Of a stretch of DNA of 64,000 nucleotides, positions 27,544 to 36,378 are shown piece by piece. The notes beneath the pieces were generated by a model. It was not told the DNA's origin, searched no databases, and was given only the letters and a program-made list of their open reading frames with translations. Location of the stretch: NCBI GenBank assembly GCA_022565395.1, contig JAIUMV010000014.1, positions 28,342 to 92,341 of the forward strand. The letters are read 5' to 3'. A program made the position numbers and the translations under genes. Source of the stretch: Marinobacter sp. (GTDB lineage: Bacteria > Pseudomonadota > Gammaproteobacteria > Pseudomonadales > Oleiphilaceae). The first letter of the stretch is position 1. Each line of letters begins with the position of its first letter.

Positions 27544-29223
27544 ATGCTACTTCAGTTGACGGTATCCAACTACGCTATTGCCGAGCGCGTTGAACTCACG
27601 TTTCGCAACGGCATGACCGCCCTCACCGGCGAGACAGGCGCAGGCAAATCTATCGTTCTGGAGGCCCTTGGCCTGGTTATGGGCGGGCGGGCTGATGCCG
27701 GCGCCGTGCGCCATGGCGCCAAACGCGCGGACATTACCGCATCCTTTGACATCAGCCAGATTCCCGCTGCCCAGGCATGGCTGCAGAACAATGATCTCGA
27801 CGATGAGCAGGATTGCATCCTGCGCCGGGTGATCAGCAAGGATGGCCGCAGCAAGGCCTATATCAACGGTCAGCCCTGCCCCCTGAGCCACCTGAAAGCG
27901 TTGGGCGCTGAGTTGATGGACATTCATAGCCAGCATCAGCACCAGTCCCTGTTATTGAAGGACAATCATCGCAAGTTGCTGGATGAGTTTGCGACTGCCG
28001 AATCCCAGGCACACACCGTACGTGACTGCTGGAAGCACTGGCAGCAAGCTCAGGCCCGACTGCGGCAGCGCCAGCAAAACGCTGACAAGCTGGAAGCACG
28101 CCTGCAGCTGCTACGTTACCAGGTTGAGGAACTGGACCGCCTCAATCTGCAAAACGGCGAACTCGAAGCGCTAGAAAATGAGCAAGCCCAGCTCAGCCAT
28201 GCCGAGAGCGTACTGCACAAGACCCATCAGGCCGCCACCCTCTGCACAGAAGATGACAACAGCGCCGCGGACCTGGTGCGCCAGGCCGTACACCTGCTAG
28301 AAAACCTGCCGGTTGAGATTCCAGCACTGGCAGAAACCACCCAGATGCTGAACGAAGCCCACATCCAGCTAACGGAAGCGGGTGATAACCTGCGCCACTT
28401 CATGGACAGCTATGAGGCCGACCCTGCCCGCCTGCAGGAAGTCGAGGAGCGACTCAGCGTGATCTATCAGCTGGCCCGCAAGCACCGTATCAACCCGGAT
28501 GAGCTGACAGCCCTGCACCAGCGGCTGGCAGAGGAGCTGGGTTCACTTGATGACAGTGAAGGTAGCCTGGAGCAACTGGCCGCGCAGGTTACCCAGTTCC
28601 GGGAAACCTATCAGCAAGCAGCCGATAAGTTAAGCGACATGCGCCAGGCAGCGGCGGCCACGCTGGATAGCCGCATTGCCGAGCAGCTGACCCAGCTGAG
28701 CATGCCGGCGGTGCAGTTTGTTACCCGCCTGGAACCCCTGGCGGACCGTGAACCTTCAGCTAACGGCAACGAGGAAGTGGAGTTCCTGGTCAGCGCCAAC
28801 CCCGGCCAACCTGCGCGCCCCTTACATAAAGTGGCGTCGGGAGGCGAGCTGTCACGCATCAGCCTGGCCATTCAGGTAGTGGTTGCGCAGACCTCCAGCA
28901 TCCCCACCCTGGTGTTTGACGAAGTGGATGTGGGTATCGGCGGCGGTACTGCAGAGGTGGTCGGCCGGCTGCTACGGGCACTGGGCGCCCGCGGCCAGGT
29001 ATTATGTGTCACCCACCTGCCTCAGGTGGCATCACAGGCTCACCAGCACCTCTTTGTCCGCAAATACACCGAGCAGGACACCACCTTCTCCCAGATCGAG
29101 CTGCTGGATGACCAGGGTCGTATCCACGAGGTGGCCCGCATGCTTGGCGGTGTCGACCTGACAGAACAGACCATTGCCCACGCTCAGGAAATGTTTATCA
29201 AGGGGCAGGCAACACACCACTGA
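27544..29223 (+). CDS. recN: DNA repair protein RecN
   Basis: A 559-residue SMC-like ATPase from the ATG at 27544, with AGGGAGG 6 bases upstream. Walker A is GETGAGKS (29-36), followed by VLEALGLVMGGRAD. A coiled-coil region rich in Gln, Ala and Leu fills roughly 150-370. The C-terminal half has the ABC signature VASGGELSRI and Walker B LVFDEVDVGIGGGTAEVVGR, then VLCVTHLPQVASQA. It tethers broken DNA ends during recombinational repair. It is divergent from grpE, with LexA boxes just upstream and a T-run terminator after the stop. Confidence 0.98.
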   Translation: MLLQLTVSNYAIAERVELTFRNGMTALTGETGAGKSIVLEALGLVMGGRADAGAVRHGAKRADITASFDISQIPAAQAWLQNNDLDDEQDCILRRVISKDGRSKAYINGQPCPLSHLKALGAELMDIHSQHQHQSLLLKDNHRKLLDEFATAESQAHTVRDCWKHWQQAQARLRQRQQNADKLEARLQLLRYQVEELDRLNLQNGELEALENEQAQLSHAESVLHKTHQAATLCTEDDNSAADLVRQAVHLLENLPVEIPALAETTQMLNEAHIQLTEAGDNLRHFMDSYEADPARLQEVEERLSVIYQLARKHRINPDELTALHQRLAEELGSLDDSEGSLEQLAAQVTQFRETYQQAADKLSDMRQAAAATLDSRIAEQLTQLSMPAVQFVTRLEPLADREPSANGNEEVEFLVSANPGQPARPLHKVASGGELSRISLAIQVVVAQTSSIPTLVFDEVDVGIGGGTAEVVGRLLRALGARGQVLCVTHLPQVASQAHQHLFVRKYTEQDTTFSQIELLDDQGRIHEVARMLGGVDLTEQTIAHAQEMFIKGQATHH

Positions 29224-29268
29224 GCCCCGGCCCAGAGCACACATTCCCCTCTCGACCCTGAGAGTTTT

Positions 29269-29297
29269 GAGGTAGCCCCCGCTGCCTCTTTTTTTAT
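29269..29297 (+). terminator. Rho-independent terminator of recN
   Basis: GAGGTAGC (29269-29276) pairs with GCTGCCTC (29281-29288, one G-T pair) around a CCCC loop and is followed directly by a run of T. Confidence 0.8.
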
Positions 29298-29321
29298 TCC
29301 AAAAGCCGCAAACTCACGCAC

Positions 29322-29356
29322 AAAAAAACCGGCCCCTGAAACAGAGGCCGGTTTTT
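29322..29356. terminator. Bidirectional terminator between recN and fur
   Basis: AACCGGCC (to about 29334) pairs with GGCCGGTT (from 29346) around CCTGAAACAGA. Seven A precede and five T follow, so it serves chiefly fur (leftward) and backs up the recN terminator. Confidence 0.88.
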
Positions 29357-29379
29357 GGGAACCGCAGGTTAGCTGGCGC

Positions 29380-29790
29380 TCAACCTTTGCGCGGTTTCAC
29401 ATACAGAATCAGACTGTGGTCCACGATTTCGAAGCCGTGCTCTTCAGCAATTTTGCGCTGACGCTCTTCAATAACCGGATCGCAGAACTCCACCACCTGA
29501 CCGGTTTGGGTGCAGACCATGTGATCGTGGTGCTCGTTGGACGCCATTTCGAAGACCGCATGGCCGCCTTCAAAGTTATGACGCAGCACCAAACCTGCCG
29601 CTTCAAACTGCGTCAGCACCCGGTAGACGGTGGCCAGGCCAACATCATCACCCTGTTCCAGAAGTTTTTTATACACATCTTCCGCACTGAGGTGATGCTC
29701 TTCAGCGTTTTCCAGAATGCTGAAGATCTTAACCCGCGGCAGAGTAACCTTGAGCCCCGCTTTACGCAGTTCAACGTTTTCAGATGACAT
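29380..29790 (-). CDS. fur: Ferric uptake regulator Fur
   Basis: A 136-residue protein from the ATG at 29790 (MSSENVELRKAGLKVTLPRV); an in-frame codon at 29802 is less typical. The winged-helix domain includes GLATVYRVLTQFEAAGLV. The metal-binding motif HHDHMVC lies at 87-93; a second cysteine is at 103 (VEFCDP), not in the CxxC spacing of E. coli Fur, which suggests a Pseudomonas-like structural metal site. It represses iron-uptake genes when loaded with Fe2+. I see no canonical Fur box in its own upstream region. It is divergent from bamE, as in pseudomonads. Confidence 0.97.
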   Translation of the reverse strand: MSSENVELRKAGLKVTLPRVKIFSILENAEEHHLSAEDVYKKLLEQGDDVGLATVYRVLTQFEAAGLVLRHNFEGGHAVFEMASNEHHDHMVCTQTGQVVEFCDPVIEERQRKIAEEHGFEIVDHSLILYVKPRKG

Positions 29791-29950
29791 GATTATCTTC
29801 ACCCTTTGGTGTTCTGGCTCGATCCGGTATGATGCCTACATACCGTTGAGCCTTGGTCGTCAATAGCAATACTTGAGTTAAACGCTAGGTTATCACACAC
29901 CAATCGCTGACCATAGGCTGCATTACCCTCATTAAGGAAAACTATCAACG

Positions 29951-30277
29951 ATGCGCGTTATTGCAATCCTGCTACTTTCCATGTCACTGGCTGCCTGCAG
30001 CTTCCCTGGCGTGTTCAAGATCAACGTCCAGCAAGGAAGCATAGTCACCGAGCGCGATCTCGCCAAGCTGGAGCCTGGCATGTCACGCAGCCAGGTGCAT
30101 TCGGCGCTGGGGTCACCTTTGGTGATCAACCCCGTCAACGACAGCCGCGACTACTATATCTATACCTTTCAGCGCGGTGGCGGAGAGATTCGCGAACAAC
30201 GGATTATCGTTTTTTACGACGGTGACACTTATACACATCACGATGCAGTGATGCTGGATGAGGTCAGAGCCTACTGA
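29951..30277 (+). CDS. bamE: Outer membrane assembly lipoprotein BamE (OmlA/SmpA)
   Basis: A 108-residue lipoprotein: signal MRVIAILLLSMSLAAC with the lipidated cysteine at 16. The mature domain shows GSIVTERDLAKLEPGMSRSQ and ALGSPLVINPVNDSRDYYIY followed by EQRIIVFYDGD, the BamE fold signature. It is an accessory subunit of the BAM complex that inserts beta-barrels, of which this window encodes at least two. It is convergent with rnfH, 1 bp apart. Confidence 0.95.
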   Translation: MRVIAILLLSMSLAACSFPGVFKINVQQGSIVTERDLAKLEPGMSRSQVHSALGSPLVINPVNDSRDYYIYTFQRGGGEIREQRIIVFYDGDTYTHHDAVMLDEVRAY

Positions 30278-30278
30278 T

Positions 30279-30566
30279 TCAGGACTGCTTTTTGGCCCGA
30301 TTCAGGCGCGCCTGTTTCGGGTCGATCTGCAGGGGGCGATAGATTTCCACTCTGTCGCCTTCTCTGACCTTTTCACTTTTTGGCGCCTTGACCACCTTGC
30401 CAAAAATGCCCATGTCAGCAGACTCCAGATCCAGTTCAGGAAACTGCTCCAGGATATCCGACGCCAATACGGCATCGTAGAGGGTTGCCCCCTCCTCAAC
30501 GCTCACTTCACAGATACGCTGCTTTTCCGGCGTGGCGTAAGCAACCTCTACCCGCAACCTCGTCAT
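30279..30566 (-). CDS. rnfH: RnfH family ubiquitin-fold protein (RatB)
   Basis: A 95-residue protein with RLRVEVAYATPEKQ, SVEEGATLYDAVLAS, DMGIFGKVVK and LREGDRVEIYRPL-like ending (VREGDRVEIYRPLQIDPKQA), the ubiquitin-like fold of RnfH/RatB. Its function is not established; it is nearly always coupled to ratA, as here (4-bp overlap, ATGA). Confidence 0.94.
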   Translation of the reverse strand: MTRLRVEVAYATPEKQRICEVSVEEGATLYDAVLASDILEQFPELDLESADMGIFGKVVKAPKSEKVREGDRVEIYRPLQIDPKQARLNRAKKQS

Positions 30567-31009
30567 CGGCGCGGCCCTCCATAAAGACTGTCAGCCCGCT
30601 TGCAGAAGGCATCAACCAAGGTATTGGCCGCTTGATTAAAGACCGGACCAAAAGTCATGCGCGACAGGGACCCGGAAAACTGAAATTCCAACTTCAACAT
30701 CACCTTGCAGGCATATTCGTCCAATGCCAGAAAATCCCAGTGGCCGCGAAGATTCTGAAACGGGCCGTCTACCAGAGCCATTTCAATCTTTGCCGGCTCA
30801 AGCAGTCGGTTGCGGGTCGTCAGCCGCTGGCGAACGCCACCCTTGGCCACCTCCAGCGAGGCAATGATCTCTGACAGACTCTCCTCGTGCACCTCGGTGC
30901 CTGCGCACCAAGGCAGGAACTCGGGGTAGCGCCGGATATCATTGACCAGCCCAAACATCTGCTCAGCGGAATGCCATACCAGGGCGCTTTTATCTATGCG
31001 GTAACTCAT
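30563..31009 (-). CDS. ratA: Ribosome association toxin RatA / coenzyme Q-binding START protein
   Basis: A 148-residue SRPBCC/START-like protein: VWHSAEQMFGLVNDIRRYPE, LPWCAGTEV, LTTRNRLLEPAKIEMALVDG and FGPVFNQAANTLVDAFCKRA. In E. coli RatA binds 50S subunits and blocks 70S formation; its mitochondrial relative Coq10 binds ubiquinone, so either role is possible. It is followed by rnfH with a 4-bp overlap. Confidence 0.94.
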   Translation of the reverse strand: MSYRIDKSALVWHSAEQMFGLVNDIRRYPEFLPWCAGTEVHEESLSEIIASLEVAKGGVRQRLTTRNRLLEPAKIEMALVDGPFQNLRGHWDFLALDEYACKVMLKLEFQFSGSLSRMTFGPVFNQAANTLVDAFCKRADSLYGGPRR

Positions 31010-31051
31010 GATTCCATCACACCTATCTGCTGTGTGCCTATGATAAAGGAA

Positions 31052-32497
31052 TCACGGCTCAAGGTGCGACTGGATAAGTTCCGGCGCACACCAGAAGGCA
31101 TCTCCCACGCCCGCACACAGTGACTGAGCGGATTCAACAGCGTACCGGGTGCCTATGTAGAACACCGCCAGTGGCAGCACCAGCCGTAACACCCAATACC
31201 ACAACCGTTGAAAGAACAGGGGCGCGCGACCAATCATCATAAGGGACACCTCCCGCTGCAGCACCCAGCCAACCAGCAATGCCAGCATGATGGATACCAG
31301 CGGTATGGTGATGCTGCCGGTGACCACTTCAATCCAGCGGAAGAAGGTTCCGCCCCAAAGGGTGGCCTCCGCCCAGATACTGAAAGAGAACAAGGTGCCC
31401 AGCCCGACCAGCCAGGCCGCCACCGCGACGATAGCCACGGAGGTGACCCGCGGCGCCACGAATCGCTCCTGAAACCAGGCGATCACGGGCTCAAACAATG
31501 CCAACGCACTGGTCCATGCCACCAGCAGTACCACCAGAAAGCACAGGGTACCCACAAACTGCCCCCAGGGCTGGTTTGCCAGGGCCTCTGGCAGCGCCAG
31601 AAATATCAGACCGAAACCCTGCATGCCCTGCGCCCCGCCAACACCGATCAGGGATACCAACATCAACCCGGCCATCAGGGCAATCAGCGTGTCCATCAGG
31701 GCAACGGCGAAAACCGAGCGTTTCAGGGGCGCCACCGCGGGCATGTAGGCACCAAAGATCACCCAAACCCCCATACCCAGGCCAAGGGTATAAAACGCAT
31801 GGGTGAGCGCCAGTTGCAGGCCCGCCAAGGTGACATCCCCCCACCGGAACACCAGCAAGTGTGAGGCGGCGGAATCCAACTCACCGACCGAGCCCGCGAA
31901 AATCAGCAGACCCGCCAGTAAACACAACAGCAACGGCATGACCAACCGCAAGGCCCGCTCCAGGCCATTGACAATACCCTGCATGGCCACAACTACCATC
32001 AACACCAGGAACACCGCGTGCCAACCCATAAAGCGCCGGTAATGGGCGGGCTCTTCCACCAGATTGCCAAGGGTCAAAGCAATATCCAACGTACCAGCAC
32101 CTTTGAAGTGCCCCAGGGCGGAAAAGAACACATAGGCGAGACAGATAGCGCCGATAACCGCGTAAAAAGACAGCACGAGGAAGCTGGACACTATGCTCAA
32201 CCGGCCACTCCAGAGCCAGTAGCGTGGCACCTTGTTCTGGCGCACGATACCGTCCATCGCCAATACAACGCCGTGGCGCTGGGTGCGGCCAATGGCGGTC
32301 TCCGTCAGCATCAACGGCAGGGTAATAAGAAACAGGCACCCCAGGTAGAGCAACAGGAAGGCTGCGCCACCGTGCTCTGCCAACAGGTAGGGGAAACGCC
32401 AGAAATTGCTCAGGCCGACCGTTGCACCTGTGGCCGCCCAGAAAAACGTCGAGCGACTGGTCCACGAACCGATTGATGTCTGGTAAGGTCTGGGCAT
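31052..32497 (-). CDS. Sodium-dependent transporter (NSS/SNF family)
   Basis: A 481-residue membrane protein with about 11-12 predicted helices. The sodium-site stretch of helix 1 is clear (FFWAATGATVGLSNFWRFPY), followed by EHGGAAFLLLYLGCLF and PLMLTETAIGRTQR, all typical of the neurotransmitter:sodium symporter family (LeuT fold). It probably imports an amino acid or a related small solute with Na+, which suits a marine cell; the substrate cannot be read. It lies between ratA and smpB, which are adjacent in many relatives, so it looks like a lineage-specific insertion here. Confidence 0.93.
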   Translation of the reverse strand: MPRPYQTSIGSWTSRSTFFWAATGATVGLSNFWRFPYLLAEHGGAAFLLLYLGCLFLITLPLMLTETAIGRTQRHGVVLAMDGIVRQNKVPRYWLWSGRLSIVSSFLVLSFYAVIGAICLAYVFFSALGHFKGAGTLDIALTLGNLVEEPAHYRRFMGWHAVFLVLMVVVAMQGIVNGLERALRLVMPLLLCLLAGLLIFAGSVGELDSAASHLLVFRWGDVTLAGLQLALTHAFYTLGLGMGVWVIFGAYMPAVAPLKRSVFAVALMDTLIALMAGLMLVSLIGVGGAQGMQGFGLIFLALPEALANQPWGQFVGTLCFLVVLLVAWTSALALFEPVIAWFQERFVAPRVTSVAIVAVAAWLVGLGTLFSFSIWAEATLWGGTFFRWIEVVTGSITIPLVSIMLALLVGWVLQREVSLMMIGRAPLFFQRLWYWVLRLVLPLAVFYIGTRYAVESAQSLCAGVGDAFWCAPELIQSHLEP

Positions 32498-32673
32498 CCT
32501 GGCATCCTGAGGAAACGAGCCCTGATTGTAGCGGAAAGTCCGCAGTCGAAGGAGCCTCTGATCAAGTCCGGCACCGACTACCGTGACCGGTTTGACACTC
32601 CTGCGCTACAATGGCCGATTCCTGTGAAGCCCCAGCAGCCTTCAAGCTGCCTATCTGAACCAAACGGCGATCC

Positions 32674-33156
32674 ATGAGCAAGAAGAAACCAGGCAGTTCC
32701 AGCAGCACTATCGCACTCAACAAGAAAGCGCGCCACGAGTACCACATCGAGGAAACCTTCGAGGCGGGCCTGACACTGCTGGGCTGGGAGGTGAAATCTC
32801 TGCGCGCAGGAAAGGGCCAGATTACCGATGCCTATGTGGTCTTCAAGAACGGCGAAGCCTGGTTGTTGGGGGCGCACATCACACCCCTCAACACTGCATC
32901 CACCCATGTCATTGCGGACCCCACCCGCACGCGCAAATTGCTGTTGCATGCTCGCGAGATCAGCCGCCTGATTGGCAAAACAGGACAAACCGGGCATACC
33001 TGTGTGCCGCTCGCACTGTACTGGAAGAAAAACCGGGTCAAATGCGAAATCGCCCTGGTGAAGGGCAAAAAACTTTTTGACAAGCGGGCGACCGAGAAAG
33101 AGCGTGACTGGAATCGCCAGAAGCAGCGCATTATGCGGGATGGCAGCGAGAACTGA
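32674..33156 (+). CDS. smpB: SsrA-binding protein SmpB
   Basis: A 160-residue protein: [48 protein letters not shown] and the basic tail [20 protein letters not shown]. It binds tmRNA and replaces the codon-anticodon interaction on stalled ribosomes. Its partner tmRNA is encoded about 1.8 kb downstream on the same strand, separated by a WS/DGAT gene. Confidence 0.97.
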   Translation: MSKKKPGSSSSTIALNKKARHEYHIEETFEAGLTLLGWEVKSLRAGKGQITDAYVVFKNGEAWLLGAHITPLNTASTHVIADPTRTRKLLLHAREISRLIGKTGQTGHTCVPLALYWKKNRVKCEIALVKGKKLFDKRATEKERDWNRQKQRIMRDGSEN

Positions 33157-33415
33157 CTCAGGCCCGGGTCAACGGGTTCTTTACTTACAATTAATTCGAA
33201 TATGCAATTTCTATCCGGCAGACTCTGCTGTGTCTATACTCATCTGTCTACGTTCAGGGTGGGTTTTTGGGGCACCTGACCTGTATCTGTAATAAGCCAT
33301 GGGCAACAACCCCTGGCGAGGCTGGATTGGATACTGACGCCCTATCAGCGTAGTTTGTTTGTGCTGCACGCTCACCCTCTCTGGCAGCGATGACTAAACT
33401 CAAGGGAGGGCACAA

Positions 33416-34843
33416 ATGAAACTGGACCGGACACCCATGTCTGCCGTTGACCGCTCCTGGCTTCGTATGGAGTCGGTCGAAAACCCCATGATGATCTCCG
33501 TGGTACTGGCCTTCGATCAGGCCATTCCTATCCCTCGCCTCAAGCGGGTGCTCAGTGAACGCTTCCTGACCTTCCGCCGCTTCCGCCAACGTGTTGTACA
33601 GGACGGTGACCGCGTTTACTGGCAGGATGACCCACTTTTTGACCTGGACAACCACATCCACCTGGTTGCCCTGCCCGGCAAGGGTGATCAGTCCGCATTG
33701 CAAACCATGGCGAGCGACCTGAACAGCACACCGCTGGACTTTAACCGTCCGCTCTGGCAGATCCACTATGTGGAAGACTATCAGGGTGGCTGCGCGCTGC
33801 TGGTACGTATCCACCACTGCATTGCAGATGGTATTTCTCTGGTGCGGGTGCTGTTGTCATTAACGGATACCCAACCCGATAGCCGTGTGCTCGCCCTCGC
33901 CCCAAGAGCGAACAAAGGCCCCAGCCACAAGGCTACCTTCCGGCAGCGGCTGCGCAAGGCAGGGGAAACCGCCCATCATCAGCTTTCGCTGTTACGTGCC
34001 AGTATCCGCGACGACATTCGCTACCCGTTCAAACTGGTGGGCACAGCAGGAAAGGTCGGTATGGAGTTTCTGAAACTGGGCCTGGCACCTGTTGAACCGA
34101 GAACCGTAATGACACGTCCGCTGAGCGGACGCAAACGGGTAGCCTGGGCTGAACCTCTCGACCTGGCGGAAGTCAAAGCCTGCGCCAACGCACTGGGCGG
34201 CACCATCAATGACGTGCTGCTGGCCACCGCCACAGGTGCCTGGCACCATTACTTCAAAAGCCTGAACGAGCCCCTGCCGGACTGCGGTATTCGTGTGGCA
34301 GTCCCCTTCAACCTGCGCCCTCTGGATCAACCCATCGACATTCTGGGCAACCAGTTCGGCTTGGTGCTGGTATGCCTGCCGGTGGACGTCAGTTGCCCAG
34401 TGATGCGCTTCCGTCAGATCCAGGAGCACATGAACCGTCTCAAGCGTTCCTATCAGGCGCAAGTCACCTACAGCCTGCTGGATTTGTTCGGACGCGGTCC
34501 GGATATACTGGAGCGGCGAGCCCTTAAATTGCTCAGCCACAAAGCCTCTGCCGTGCTTACCAATGTGCCTGGGCCGAAGGAGCCGGTTTACCTCGCCGGC
34601 GCAAAACTGACCCAACCCATGTTCTGGGTACCCCAGACCGGCGATATCGGCATCGGCATGAGTATTTTCAGCTATGCCGGCACCGTGCAGTTCGGCATCA
34701 CCATCGACAAAAATATTGGTGCAGAACCCGAAGCGGTGATGGAGCACTTCCATCAGAGCTTCAATGAACTGCGCAATCGCCTGCTGCCACATACCCGTCC
34801 AGCGCCAAAAACGGCACCAGCAGAGATGTCCGAGCTGGCATAA
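33416..34843 (+). CDS. Wax ester synthase/diacylglycerol acyltransferase (WS/DGAT), copy 1
   Basis: A 475-residue bifunctional acyltransferase. The catalytic motif HHCIADG is at 133-139, PLDFNRPLWQIHYVEDYQGG just before it includes the conserved PLW, and GTINDVLLA and VTNVPGP.EPVYLAG follow, as in Acinetobacter and Alcanivorax AtfA proteins. It esterifies fatty alcohols or diacylglycerol with acyl-CoA to make storage wax or triacylglycerol at the inner membrane. Start has GGGAGGG 5 bases upstream. It sits between smpB and ssrA, which elsewhere are usually close together. Confidence 0.95.
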   Translation: MKLDRTPMSAVDRSWLRMESVENPMMISVVLAFDQAIPIPRLKRVLSERFLTFRRFRQRVVQDGDRVYWQDDPLFDLDNHIHLVALPGKGDQSALQTMASDLNSTPLDFNRPLWQIHYVEDYQGGCALLVRIHHCIADGISLVRVLLSLTDTQPDSRVLALAPRANKGPSHKATFRQRLRKAGETAHHQLSLLRASIRDDIRYPFKLVGTAGKVGMEFLKLGLAPVEPRTVMTRPLSGRKRVAWAEPLDLAEVKACANALGGTINDVLLATATGAWHHYFKSLNEPLPDCGIRVAVPFNLRPLDQPIDILGNQFGLVLVCLPVDVSCPVMRFRQIQEHMNRLKRSYQAQVTYSLLDLFGRGPDILERRALKLLSHKASAVLTNVPGPKEPVYLAGAKLTQPMFWVPQTGDIGIGMSIFSYAGTVQFGITIDKNIGAEPEAVMEHFHQSFNELRNRLLPHTRPAPKTAPAEMSELA

Positions 34844-34855
34844 CGGACTGTTTGG

Positions 34856-34876
34856 GGCGCCTGCCGTGAAGGCGCC
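34856..34876 (+). terminator. Hairpin after WS/DGAT copy 1
   Basis: GGCGCCT (34856-34862) pairs with AGGCGCC (34870-34876) around GCCGTGA shortly after the stop. There is no T-run, so termination is only possible. Confidence 0.4.
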
Positions 34877-34913
34877 TCGCAACCACCACGGCAGGGTATT
34901 TACAAATTCATCC

Positions 34914-34943
34914 TTGAAGTACACATTCCCGCCCCCATATACT
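34914..34943 (+). promoter_or_regulatory. Sigma-70 promoter of ssrA
   Basis: TTGAAG (34914-34919) and TATACT (34938-34943) are separated by 18 bases, and the tmRNA 5' end GGGGAC begins 8 bases after the -10 box, the position expected for the transcription start. Confidence 0.82.
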
Positions 34944-34951
34944 GTACATAA

Positions 34952-35317
34952 GGGGACGACATGGCTTCGACGCTGGTTGCGAACCCTTGAGTGCATGTCG
35001 AGATGGCAGCCAATCTCGTTAATCCAAAGCTGCAACGCAATAGTCGCAAACGACGACAACTACGCACTGGCGGCGTAAGCCGCCGGTCGTCCTGACTGAG
35101 ACACCTGTAGCTCAGTAGCAACATCTCAGGACGTCATCTTATACAGGTTGCTCCGTTCTCCAGAGCTCACTGGGGCAACGGCTAAGATATAAAGAGATCG
35201 CCTCCTGCACCCTGGCCTTCGGGTCGCTTGAGGTTAAATTAATTGAAGGACGCTAAACATGTAGAGCTTAAGGCAGAGTGCTGGCGGACGCGGGTTCGAT
35301 CCCCGCCGTCTCCACCA
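34952..35317 (+). ncRNA. ssrA: Transfer-messenger RNA (tmRNA)
   Basis: The 5' end GGGGACGACATGGCTTCGAC and the 3' end GGGTTCGATCCCC..TCCACCA form the tRNA-like domain, the latter with the T-arm and a genome-encoded CCA. The tag frame starts at the resume codon GCA (35046) and reads ANDDNYALAA before a TAA at 35076-35078, a tag typical of Pseudomonas-like gammaproteobacteria. The RNA rescues stalled ribosomes with SmpB. Its last part (from 35291) is duplicated at 38657, marking the insertion site of a small island. Confidence 0.98.
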
Positions 35318-35377
35318 ACTTCAAGAAAACAAGCCCCTGATTTCAGGGGCTTTTTCGTTTATAGCTAGTCGTTTTTT
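35291..35377. repeat. attL-like repeat: 3' end of ssrA and flank
   Basis: Bases 35291-35346 are identical over 56 bp to 38657-38712, and similarity continues to 35377 (38743) with four mismatches. The repeat starts in the T-arm of tmRNA and includes the CCA end and the terminator hairpin, the usual target of ssrA-specific integrases. Confidence 0.9.
35331..35355 (+). terminator. Terminator of ssrA
   Basis: AGCCCCTGA/TTTCAGGGGCT forms a perfect hairpin followed by five T. The copy in the right-hand repeat (38697-38720) has a base change in the stem and a broken T-run, so this left copy is the functional one. Confidence 0.88.
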
Positions 35378-35708
35378 ATGAAAGTGACCAGTAAGGTCAG
35401 GCCGCACTCACGGTTCTGGAGCAGGTAGCGGTAACCACCGTGTCTGCCGGACATGAGGCGGAACGGGGTGCTGGTCAGTGTCAAGGTGGCGTCAAAGCCG
35501 CTTTCGTAGGCTTCCGGCCAGCTGAGCCAGCAGGTCGGTTTTCAGGCATCCCTGAAAGAGTTGGCGAACGGTATCAACGCCGGCCCATAGCACGTTGACG
35601 TTCTGCAGGTTGACCTGCTGGCCATCCGGTCCAATGAAGAGATCCCCCTTCCCTGTTTCACCGGTGCGAATATCAATCCGTTCAAAATCGACTGTCGTCG
35701 TTTTCTAT
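35365..35708 (-). pseudogene. Frameshifted, start-less gene remnant of unknown function
   Basis: On the minus strand one frame, open just after a TAG (about 35709), reads TVDFERIDIRTGETGKGDLF, IGPDGQQVNLQNVNVLWAGV and DTVRQLFQGCLKTDLLAQLA before drifting. From about 35525 a second frame continues sensibly as WPEAYESGFDATLTLTST, PFRLMSGRHGGYRYLLQN and RECGLTLLVTFIKND to a stop at 35367-35365. The combined product of roughly 110 residues looks protein-like on both sides of the break, so one frameshift near 35525 and loss of the start are inferred. I do not recognise the family. The last codons lie inside the left att repeat. Confidence 0.6.
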
Positions 35709-35769
35709 GAGACGTGTTGCAGCCAAGTCTCTGACACCAACAAGATTTGAGGTAGTGCAAGGATGATAC

Positions 35770-36330
35770 TCAAAGTGCGGAAAAACTCTCTAATGGCTGC
35801 TCCTGACAATCCTCAGCGGGTAAAAGCCCCAGTTGCGACAGGATGTCTTGCGAGCTGTAAGCCCTTTTGGCCACAAACCTCACGAGCGGAAAGCCCGCTG
35901 CTTCAAACGCCTTGTTCAGAAAATCATCCCGTTTCTTACGGGCCTCTGCCGCGTGGGACTTGTCGTCCAGCTCCACAGCCCAGCGGGGTTCAAAGGTTTT
36001 GGCGTCAACAATCACTATGTCAATGTGGCGGCTTTTGATTCTGTTCCTGGCGGACATGACCTGCTTCCGCGTGAGGCCACGCTTCACTGAAATCAGATCC
36101 TCGACACGCACCTTGCCAAAAATACGGTACTCACCAGCAGGCAAGGCCAGCTCAAGCACCCGCAGAAATGAGGCTTCAGCCTCTGTCATGAGCCGTTTAT
36201 TTTTCCGGTACGGGTAGGTAAGCGGACCCTGCTTTTTGGCACCGATAAAGGCTACTACGCCACCGATCAGAACCATCATAACGATGAGAGGAAGTAGCGC
36301 GTTAAATAGTGGTTCAAACATGCCTGTCAT
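35770..36330 (-). CDS. DUF2726-like membrane-anchored nuclease-fold protein
   Basis: A 186-residue protein. An N-terminal hydrophobic helix (LLPLIVMMVLIGGVVAFIGA) is followed by a domain with RLMTEAEASFLRVLELALPA, YRIFGKVRVEDLISVK, SRHIDIVIVDAKTFEPRWAV and ELDDKSHAAEARKKRDDFLN. The pattern D-I-V-I-V-D..AVELDDKSH is that of DUF2726 proteins, which resemble the PD-(D/E)XK nuclease fold; a nuclease activity is plausible but not shown. It is island cargo, 48 bp downstream of the small membrane protein gene. Confidence 0.75.
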   Translation of the reverse strand: MTGMFEPLFNALLPLIVMMVLIGGVVAFIGAKKQGPLTYPYRKNKRLMTEAEASFLRVLELALPAGEYRIFGKVRVEDLISVKRGLTRKQVMSARNRIKSRHIDIVIVDAKTFEPRWAVELDDKSHAAEARKKRDDFLNKAFEAAGFPLVRFVAKRAYSSQDILSQLGLLPAEDCQEQPLESFSAL

Positions 36331-36378
36331 GACTGTTCTATATCCTGTGTTTCTGTTTATGTTGTTTCGAACCAGCCG

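Noticed and set aside
29791..29950. Fur box in the fur-bamE divergent region
   Set aside because: No stretch approaches the GATAATGATAATCATTATC consensus closely enough.
32590..32615. TTGACA and TACAAT as a promoter for smpB
   Set aside because: Both boxes are good, but only 9 bases separate them, too short for sigma-70.
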